This document shows positions 1 to 5,412 of a stretch of 5,412 nt of DNA, piece by piece; position 1 is the first letter of the stretch, and each line of letters opens with the position of its first letter. Position numbers and translations under genes: made by a program. Source of the DNA: Opitutia bacterium (GTDB lineage Bacteria > Verrucomicrobiota > Verrucomicrobiia > Opitutales > Coraliomargaritaceae); NCBI GenBank assembly GCA_003503355.1, contig DOCS01000237.1, forward strand, positions 448 through 5,859, given 5' to 3'. The notes under the pieces were generated by a model that saw nothing but the letters and a program-made list of their open reading frames with translations, had not been told where the DNA came from and ran no database searches.

Positions 1-63
1 TAATCAGGCTTTGAACTTGCGTTGAGAAAGGCCGATTGCAACAAAAACCAGCAACTCACACTT

Positions 64-978
64 ATGAAAATTCTACTTACCGGAGCCTCAGGCCTGCTCG
101 GACATGCCTACGCCGAAGCCGCCATCCGCCGCGGACATACAGTCATCGCGCTGTATAATCGCCACCCACCCACCGCCAGAGGCCTCGCGCAAAGCATTCA
201 ACTCGACGCCCAACAGCTGGAAAAACTCACCGCCGTTTGCCTGGAACAGTGGCCAGATGCGATCGTCAACTGCGCCGCAATCTCCTCACCCGCCGACGTC
301 GACGCTGCCCCCGAGCTAGCGGAAAAAATCAATGTCGCCCTGCCGCGACACCTCTCGCAGCTGTCCACACACCTCGGCGCCCGCTTTCTACACATATCAA
401 CCGACATGGTCTTCGACGGTCACTCAGCCGAACCCTACCGCTCGACCGATATGCCCAACCCCTCAAATCTTTACGGACAGACCAAGCTCATGGCGGAACG
501 CGCGGTGCTCGAGCACAACCCCGAAGACCCCGTCGTCCTGCGCATTCCGATCTTAATGGGCAACAGCCCGCGCGGCCAACGCAGCCCGCACGAAAAACTA
601 CTCGAGGCCATCGCCCGCGGCGACACTCCCAAGCTTTTTTGCGATGAGATCCGCCAACCCTGTTCCGCCTCCAATGTCGCCGAGGTCCTTCTAGAACTCA
701 CCGAACGCCGCGACCTGCACGGCATTTTTCACTGGGCCGGCGCCGAGACTATGAGTCGCTTCGAAATGGGTCAGCGTATTCTGAAGCACTTCAACCTCCC
801 GCTGAATCGCGTGCGATCTGCCTGCCAAAGCGACGATCCAGCCTTCGCCAATCGCCCCAGCAATTTAACCTTCAACCTGCAACCGATCGTCAGCAAGCTG
901 AAGACGCAACCCGCGACCTTCGAAGCGCAACTCGAAGAGCTCACCCGCATCGAACCACTGCGCTCCACCGATCACTAG
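64..978 (+). CDS. RmlD-like extended SDR reductase (NAD(P)-dependent sugar reductase/epimerase family)
   Basis: The predicted protein has 304 residues, close to the usual 290-300 for dTDP-4-dehydrorhamnose reductases. A Rossmann nucleotide-binding motif TGASGLLG lies at residues 6-13. STDMVFDG (112-119) matches the RmlD signature STDYVFDG, and YGQTK (137-141) is the YxxxK catalytic pair. T113, Y137 and K141 have the same Thr-to-Tyr spacing (24) as the RmlD triad. The stretch LRIPILMG further on also resembles the MAT2B regulatory subunit, a non-rhamnose member of this family. The ATG at 64 is chosen because it puts the beta-strand MKILLTG at the N-terminus; a TTG at 22 would add 14 unrelated residues. 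No Shine-Dalgarno motif precedes it. The gene is followed after 11 nt by a lipoate ligase-family gene. No rmlA, rmlB or rmlC is visible, so a role in rhamnose synthesis is not supported; the family is secure but the substrate is unknown. Confidence 0.88.
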   Translation: MKILLTGASGLLGHAYAEAAIRRGHTVIALYNRHPPTARGLAQSIQLDAQQLEKLTAVCLEQWPDAIVNCAAISSPADVDAAPELAEKINVALPRHLSQLSTHLGARFLHISTDMVFDGHSAEPYRSTDMPNPSNLYGQTKLMAERAVLEHNPEDPVVLRIPILMGNSPRGQRSPHEKLLEAIARGDTPKLFCDEIRQPCSASNVAEVLLELTERRDLHGIFHWAGAETMSRFEMGQRILKHFNLPLNRVRSACQSDDPAFANRPSNLTFNLQPIVSKLKTQPATFEAQLEELTRIEPLRSTDH

Positions 979-989
979 CCCCACGAACC

Positions 990-1706
990 GTGCCTTTAAT
1001 CCTACTGCCCAACGCCTTTGGCGATGCCGCGACCAACATGGCGGTCGATGCGTCCCTGCTCTACACCCTCCCCACTGGCATCGCCGCCTTTCGGCACTAT
1101 GGATGGACCGAGCCCGCAATCACTTTTGGCTACACGCAACGGATCGCCGACGTCCAGGCCGCCTTCCCCGAGGACTTGCGCCTCTGCCGGCGACTCACCG
1201 GTGGCGGCATCGTCGACCACCGCAACGACTGGACCTACGCGCTGGCACTCCAAACCGATCTCCCCGCAGCACACGGCCCTGCCACCGAGCTCTACGCAAC
1301 CATCCACAACTGCATTCGCCAGGCTTTAAAAGCGCAGTCAGTCCAGAGTGTACTCGCCCCGTGCCCCCGCCACTGCAACGAACCACCGCCCGCCCACGAT
1401 GGCCCCGACCAATGCTTCGTCCAGCCCACAGCCAACGACGTGATACAAGCGAATGGCACCAAGATCGCCGGCGCTGCGATGAAACGTGCCCGCGAAGGCC
1501 TCCTAATCCAGGGCTCGATTGACCGAGGCGCGCTCCCCGAAAATTTTAATTATAACGAGTTCGCCGAGGCCTTCCAACAGGCCGTCGCTCGCGAACTCGA
1601 CATCCCCATCGGCATCACCGAGGACCTGCGCACTTTATTCGACAGCCCACGCATCCAAGCAGAACGCCAGCGCTTCGCAGGCGATGCGTGGCAAAACAAG
1701 CGCTAA
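990..1706 (+). CDS. Lipoate-protein ligase / octanoyltransferase family protein (BPL/LPL catalytic domain)
   Basis: The product has 238 residues. Members of this family attach lipoate or octanoate to a lysine on E2 or GcvH proteins in the cytoplasm. Visible motifs are NMAVDASLL near the N-terminus (residues 16-24), RRLTGGG at 67-73 (the substrate-binding RRxxGGG loop) and NGTKIAGAAMKR (155-166) with the conserved lysine K158, followed by LLIQGSI. A cysteine, C142, sits in a CF pair 16 residues before K158, a place where LipM-type octanoyltransferases carry their nucleophile, so transferase activity is as possible as ATP-dependent ligation. The protein is shorter than E. coli LplA (about 338) and has no C-terminal accessory domain. 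The GTG at 990 is preferred over the ATG at 1038 because the latter would remove the N-terminal strand and split the conserved NMA motif. The 11-nt gap to the upstream SDR gene suggests cotranscription. No Shine-Dalgarno motif is seen. Confidence 0.85.
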   Translation: MPLILLPNAFGDAATNMAVDASLLYTLPTGIAAFRHYGWTEPAITFGYTQRIADVQAAFPEDLRLCRRLTGGGIVDHRNDWTYALALQTDLPAAHGPATELYATIHNCIRQALKAQSVQSVLAPCPRHCNEPPPAHDGPDQCFVQPTANDVIQANGTKIAGAAMKRAREGLLIQGSIDRGALPENFNYNEFAEAFQQAVARELDIPIGITEDLRTLFDSPRIQAERQRFAGDAWQNKR

Positions 1707-1729
1707 CAACTCCCCCGCTACTGCATAGA

Positions 1730-1767
1730 AGCACAGCAAGCGCCGGAAATCGCGCCGCCGCTGTGCT
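1730..1767. terminator. Inverted repeat between convergent genes, possible weak bidirectional terminator
   Basis: The perfect 8-bp arms AGCACAGC (1730-1737) and GCTGTGCT (1760-1767) lie in the 64-nt gap between the stop codons of two convergent genes. A further inner 4-bp pairing, GCGC at 1740-1743 with GCGC at 1752-1755, is possible. Position fits a shared terminator, but neither strand has a T-run after the stem, so intrinsic termination is uncertain. Confidence 0.4.
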
Positions 1768-1770
1768 CGC

Positions 1771-2253
1771 CTATACTTGGTTGTCTTCGATCAGATGATC
1801 ATCGCTGAGATTCATCAAACTGAACATCAGCTTGGCTTTTAAGCGACCGTCTTGCAAAACCCGCGCCTTAAACTTAAACAACGGCCCGAGCTGTTCGATC
1901 AAGTCGACAACGGCAAAAACTTCGCGATCGACTTTCACGACGCCTAGATATTTCGCATAGTCCACCTTGCTCAACACACCCAGCGCGTGACCCTTAGTGC
2001 GCTCGCTGTCATAATTCTTCTCAGGCGAATGGTACTTGGTGATGAGCACACCGGCGGATTGTGTACACAGCTCTTGCAACATTGCACCCGGAACGACCGG
2101 CGCTCCCGGAAAGTGGCCGACCAGATGCGCTTCATCACCACGATGGACCTTTACCCCGGTCACAGACTCAGGCGTCAGCGCATCAACACGATCAACCATC
2201 AAATAGGGCTCACGATGGTGTAGCAGGACCTTTACTTCATCTCGGTTCATCAT
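1771..2253 (-). CDS. FabZ-like hotdog-fold 3-hydroxyacyl-ACP dehydratase family protein
   Basis: The product has 160 residues, slightly longer than typical FabZ (about 140-155). The N-terminal LLHHREPYLMVDRV (10-23) matches the FabZ signature LLPHRxPFLLVDRV, and GHFPGAPVVPG (46-56) followed by the LQELCTQ segment matches the FabZ core. The catalytic pair is present: H47 in GHFPG and E61, 14 residues on, the same spacing as in FabZ. Downstream the protein diverges: the usual FRxPVxPGD segment is replaced by YAKYLGVVKVDRE (99-111). This suggests a FabZ-family paralogue rather than certain housekeeping FabZ, and there are no lpx genes beside it. It begins 2 nt after the stop of the DUF2071 gene, so translation is probably coupled. 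Two adjacent ATGs (2253 and 2250) are possible starts and no Shine-Dalgarno motif separates them. Dehydration of a 3-hydroxyacyl thioester is likely from the catalytic residues; the actual substrate is not shown. Confidence 0.82.
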   Translation of the reverse strand: MMNRDEVKVLLHHREPYLMVDRVDALTPESVTGVKVHRGDEAHLVGHFPGAPVVPGAMLQELCTQSAGVLITKYHSPEKNYDSERTKGHALGVLSKVDYAKYLGVVKVDREVFAVVDLIEQLGPLFKFKARVLQDGRLKAKLMFSLMNLSDDHLIEDNQV

Positions 2254-2255
2254 AA

Positions 2256-2954
2256 TTAAATTTTCGGTAGTTTCACAAAGGGCTTAAATCGAACATCGAT
2301 CGGCTCAGCATAGCGCGCGCGCACATCGGTCGCAGCGGGGAAGCCAAACTGGGGCGACAGTCGATCCTCAAAGCTCAATGCATCGACTTGCCGCAAGCGC
2401 CACGGGGCATGAGCGACATCGCCTCGATACAACGAAGTTCCATCGCTGGTGTACAAATGGTAGCGCTCCACCAGCCAATCATCCAACGCATCAGCCGAGA
2501 CAGGGCGCCCCACCTGCGACTGCATTGCAAACGATCCTCGCGCATCAAACGAATAGCGTTCCGACTCCACCTGCCCGGTCATCTTTCGATAACGATACGG
2601 CAGATGAAAGAAACGACGTGCAATCCACTCGCCGAGCCTGCTATCCGTATCCAAAGTCAAGAAATACACGCCCGCACGGCCTCGATAACGCACATAGGTC
2701 CGCAAATTAAGCTCCCATAGGCAAACAATCGGCAGCGCGGGTGTGACTGGAAAACGGATGTGCGACATATAAAAGGGCACGATACTCAGCCACGCAGAGC
2801 CATCGAACTGATCCACCTCCAGCCCCGGCGGAATCGACTGTCGCAGCATTTCTGCATCACACCGCGCACTCAAAAACTGCACATGCGACCATCGCTGCGC
2901 AATCACCCAGCGATTCGTTAAAGATTTATCTTCAGCTGCCATAAGCGCATTCAT
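2256..2954 (-). CDS. DUF2071 (YqjF-like) family protein of unknown function
   Basis: The product has 232 residues and matches the DUF2071/YqjF pattern throughout. AQRWSHVQFL (19-28) is the entry motif, IPPGLEVDQFDG (41-52) followed by AWLSIVPF (54-61) is the family core, ELNLRTYV lies at 81-88, GVYFLTLD at 95-102, and ARRFFHLPYRY at 112-122. No signal peptide or membrane segment is seen, so it is probably cytoplasmic. The family is thought to be related in fold to acetoacetate decarboxylase, but no reaction is established and none is claimed here. It is the first gene of a two-gene unit with the FabZ-like gene 2 nt downstream, which hints at a shared role in acyl or small-organic-acid metabolism (inference only). 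The ATG at 2954 gives a leader of about 12 nt from the predicted promoter; an in-frame ATG at 2942 (residue M5) is an alternative that would keep the whole domain. Confidence 0.85.
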   Translation of the reverse strand: MNALMAAEDKSLTNRWVIAQRWSHVQFLSARCDAEMLRQSIPPGLEVDQFDGSAWLSIVPFYMSHIRFPVTPALPIVCLWELNLRTYVRYRGRAGVYFLTLDTDSRLGEWIARRFFHLPYRYRKMTGQVESERYSFDARGSFAMQSQVGRPVSADALDDWLVERYHLYTSDGTSLYRGDVAHAPWRLRQVDALSFEDRLSPQFGFPAATDVRARYAEPIDVRFKPFVKLPKI

Positions 2955-2972
2955 CTACCGAAGGCGCGATTC

Positions 2973-3000
2973 ATTACAGCTTCACCGCAAATACCGTCAA
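2973..3000 (-). promoter_or_regulatory. Candidate sigma70-type promoter of the DUF2071-fabZ-like unit
   Basis: Read on the minus strand, a -35 box TTGACG (3000-2995, five of six consensus bases) is followed by a 16-bp spacer and a -10 box TGTAAT (2978-2973, five of six). Transcription would start near 2966, leaving a leader of only about 12 nt before the ATG at 2954. This agrees with the missing Shine-Dalgarno motif. No operator-like repeat is evident around it. Confidence 0.6.
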
Positions 3001-3082
3001 AAAGGCAACGCGCACAGCGGTGTGAATAAGTTGTCGGTTTTAACTTTTACAGGGCGCGGCAGGCTGCCACTGTGTTCTTTCC

Positions 3083-5412
3083 ATGCCCGAAAAAGACCGC
3101 GAATTTGTCCACCTACACGTCCACACCGACCACAGTCTGCTGGATGGCTGCTCGCGAACCGACAAACTTTGCTCGCGTGCTGCAGAGCTTGGCATGAAGG
3201 CGCTGTCGATCACCGATCACGGCGTGCTGTACGGCCTCACCAGCTTTTTCAAACAAGCGGAAAAGCACGGCATCAAGCCGCTGCTTGGCTGCGAGGTGTA
3301 CCTCATCTACGAACACGAGCTCGCCACGGTCAATGAACTGCGGGCCAAGCAAAAGTCCCGCCACATGGGCCTGCTGGCACGCAATTTCACTGGCTACCAA
3401 AATCTCTGTAAAATCGTCTCGCAGGCGCACACGCAGGGCTTCTACCGCAATCCGCGCACCGACATGAAGACCCTCGCCGAGTACAGCGAAGGTCTGATCG
3501 GATTTTCCGGCTGCTTGGCAGGCGTGATCCCGCAATTTCTACTTAAAGACGAATACGACAACGCCCGCGATGCGGCGGCCAAGTTCGTCGATATTTTCGG
3601 CAAAGAGTTCTTCATTATCGAGATCATGGATCACGGCATCGAAGAACAGCGCCGCATCATCCCCGGGCTGCTCAAGATTGCGGAGGAATTTGACCTTAAA
3701 GTGGTCGCTACCAACGACGTGCACTACGTCAACAGCACCGACTGGGAGCCGCACGACTCGCTGCTTTGCATTCAAACCGGCGCCAAGATTCGCGACGAGA
3801 AGCGCATGCGCTACGACTCGCATCAGTTCTACCTCAAGTCACGCGAAGAGATGGAGCTCGCATTCAAGGAAGTGCCGGAGTCGATCACCAACACCTCGGC
3901 GGTGGCGGAAATGTGCGAAGTCAAGCTGCCGTTCGGCGAAGACCACTACCCCGTCTACGAACGACCCATTGAAGTCGAGTCGGGCAACGACCATGCGAAT
4001 TTTGAGCGAATACTGGACGTCTACGTCCAGCAAAAGAATGCGATTCTCACCCGCGATGGCCACGAGCCGATCGAGCTGAGCGAGGCGGAGCGCATCAAGC
4101 ACAAATCAAATGGCCTCTATCTGTTTGAACTGTGCAAGGTAGGGCTCAAAGAACGCTACGAAACCGATTACGACGCCTGCCGTGCGGACTGGGACAATGT
4201 CTCGGCCGACGACAAGCGCTACTGCGAACAACTCGAATACGAGCTGGCGATCATTACCGGGACGGGCTTTGTCGATTACTTCCTAATTGTGTGGGACTTC
4301 ATCAATTGGGCGCGCGAGCAAGACATTCCGGTCGGTCCCGGCCGTGGTTCCGGTGCCGGTTGTATCGTCGCCTACGTGCTCAAGATCACCGACATCGACC
4401 CGCTCGCCTTCGGCCTGCTGTTTGAGCGTATGCTCAACTTGGAGCGTGTGTCGCCGCCCGACTTCGACGTCGACTTCTGCATGCGCCGCCGCGACCAAGT
4501 GGTGAACTATGTGCGCGACAAATACGGCAAAGACCGGGTGGCGAATATCATCACCTTCGGTACATTCGGCGCAAAAATGATCGTGCGCGACCTCGCCCGT
4601 GTGAATGACCTCGAATTTTCCGAGGCCAACAAGATCGCCAAGATGATCCCCGACGAGCTGAACATCACGCTCGACGACTCGGTCAAGAAATCGCCGGAAT
4701 TGGCGAACGAACTGACCCACAATCCCGTCGCCAAGATCATCATCGAACAAGGCCGCGTGATCGAAGGGATGATCCGCAACACCGGCAAGCACGCCTGTGG
4801 TGTCATCATTGCCGACCAAGACATCACCAATCTGATTCCGGTCACGCTGCAGGAAGGCGACCTCACGACTCAGTACCCGAAAGGTCCCAGCGAAGACCTC
4901 GGCTTGCTGAAGATGGACTTTTTGGGACTCAAAACGCTCACCGTCATTGATGACGCGCAAACCAATGTGCGCAACACCCGCTCGATGCCGGAGTTCAACA
5001 TCGAGGATGCCCCGCTCGACGACCAAGCCACCTTCGACCTGCTCAACAGTGGTCGCACCACGGCGGTCTTTCAGTTGGAGTCCGGCGGCATGCAGCAACT
5101 GTGCCGTCAGATCGGCCTGAGCTCGTTTGAAGAGATTATCGCGTTGATCGCGCTCTACCGCCCCGGCCCGATGCAGTTCATCCCTCAATTCATTGAGGGT
5201 AAAAAAGATCCGTCTACGGTGCAAATCCCGCATCCATTGCTCAAAGAATTGGTAGAGGAAACGTACGGCGTGCTGGTCTACCAGGAACAAGTGATGCAGT
5301 CGGCGCAAATCATCGCCGGCTACACGCTGGGCGGCGCGGACATTCTCCGCCGTGCGATGGGCAAGAAGATTAAATCGGTGATGGACGCGCAGAAGCAGGT
5401 GTTCATCGACGG
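3083..5412 (+). CDS. dnaE: DNA polymerase III subunit alpha, 3' end cut by window
   Basis: The reading frame is open from the ATG at 3083 to the window end (776 codons plus two bases); a full DnaE is about 1,150-1,250 residues. This is the catalytic subunit of the replicative polymerase. The PHP domain begins with [13 protein letters not shown] (10-22) and includes ITDHG (43-47), GCEVY (69-73), H94, SGC (142-144) and TNDVHY (210-215). The palm has GPGRGSGAG (418-426) and PDFDVDF (459-465); D462, D464 and D612 (in [11 protein letters not shown]) correspond to E. coli D401, D403 and D555. The finger region follows, with [33 protein letters not shown] and [13 protein letters not shown]. The frame has no internal stop. 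The start is secure: an in-frame TAA lies at 3041 and no ATG, GTG or TTG lies between. No Shine-Dalgarno motif precedes it. About 45 extra residues lie between PHP and palm compared with E. coli. The tau-binding and beta-clamp-binding C-terminus is outside the window. Confidence 0.97.
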   Translation, partial: MPEKDREFVHLHVHTDHSLLDGCSRTDKLCSRAAELGMKALSITDHGVLYGLTSFFKQAEKHGIKPLLGCEVYLIYEHELATVNELRAKQKSRHMGLLARNFTGYQNLCKIVSQAHTQGFYRNPRTDMKTLAEYSEGLIGFSGCLAGVIPQFLLKDEYDNARDAAAKFVDIFGKEFFIIEIMDHGIEEQRRIIPGLLKIAEEFDLKVVATNDVHYVNSTDWEPHDSLLCIQTGAKIRDEKRMRYDSHQFYLKSREEMELAFKEVPESITNTSAVAEMCEVKLPFGEDHYPVYERPIEVESGNDHANFERILDVYVQQKNAILTRDGHEPIELSEAERIKHKSNGLYLFELCKVGLKERYETDYDACRADWDNVSADDKRYCEQLEYELAIITGTGFVDYFLIVWDFINWAREQDIPVGPGRGSGAGCIVAYVLKITDIDPLAFGLLFERMLNLERVSPPDFDVDFCMRRRDQVVNYVRDKYGKDRVANIITFGTFGAKMIVRDLARVNDLEFSEANKIAKMIPDELNITLDDSVKKSPELANELTHNPVAKIIIEQGRVIEGMIRNTGKHACGVIIADQDITNLIPVTLQEGDLTTQYPKGPSEDLGLLKMDFLGLKTLTVIDDAQTNVRNTRSMPEFNIEDAPLDDQATFDLLNSGRTTAVFQLESGGMQQLCRQIGLSSFEEIIALIALYRPGPMQFIPQFIEGKKDPSTVQIPHPLLKELVEETYGVLVYQEQVMQSAQIIAGYTLGGADILRRAMGKKIKSVMDAQKQVFID

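Noticed and set aside
11..39. TTGAAC with a possible -10 (GATTGC) upstream of the SDR gene
   Set aside because: The -10 matches consensus poorly, and the window begins too close to judge the region.
1103..1522. Open frames of 100-140 codons in other frames of the ligase gene
   Set aside because: They are rich in Arg and Pro, as expected of shifted frames in GC-rich DNA, and the ligase frame carries all conserved motifs.
3022..3336. A 104-codon plus-strand open frame overlapping the dnaE start
   Set aside because: It is in another frame over the conserved PHP domain and its predicted product has no recognisable motif.
5182..5199. A perfect 8-bp inverted repeat (CCCTCAAT, 2-nt spacer, ATTGAGGG)
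   Set aside because: It falls within the conserved DnaE coding stretch IPQFIEG, the 2-nt loop is too small for a stable hairpin, and there is no reason to expect regulation there.
4283..5308. A 341-codon open frame on the minus strand inside dnaE
   Set aside because: It lies wholly antisense to strongly conserved DnaE palm and finger motifs; its composition is typical of the reverse complement of a GC-rich gene and it shows no recognisable domain.

Overview
The window is ordinary chromosomal DNA, moderately GC-rich, with five closely packed protein genes and no visible RNA genes, mobile elements or CRISPR. The replicative polymerase gene is bacterial DnaE. Its protein features, together with the lack of Shine-Dalgarno motifs at every start, would fit a Verrucomicrobia/Opitutae-type bacterium. 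That placement is an inference from general resemblance, not a database result.

Layout. (1) 64-1706, plus strand: an extended-SDR reductase of the RmlD type, followed after 11 nt by a GTG-started lipoate-protein ligase/octanoyltransferase-family gene; the two probably form one transcript. (2) 1707-1770: a short convergent gap with an 8-bp perfect inverted repeat, possibly a weak bidirectional terminator. (3) 2954-1771, minus strand: a DUF2071 (YqjF-like) gene and, 2 nt further on, a hotdog-fold FabZ-like dehydratase; a good sigma70-type promoter lies just upstream of the pair. (4) 2955-3082: a 128-bp divergent region. (5) 3083 to the window end, plus strand: the first 776 codons of dnaE, the DNA polymerase III alpha subunit, cut by the window edge.

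The genes do not form one obvious pathway. The ligase serves lipoylation of 2-oxoacid dehydrogenase or glycine-cleavage proteins, the reductase resembles nucleotide-sugar reductases but has no sugar-cluster neighbours here, and dnaE is replication housekeeping. No convincing novel system is visible. The points most worth a second look are the intact PHP metal site and the extra segment of roughly 40-50 residues in DnaE, the diverged FabZ-like protein coupled to DUF2071, and the absence of Shine-Dalgarno sequences at all five starts.
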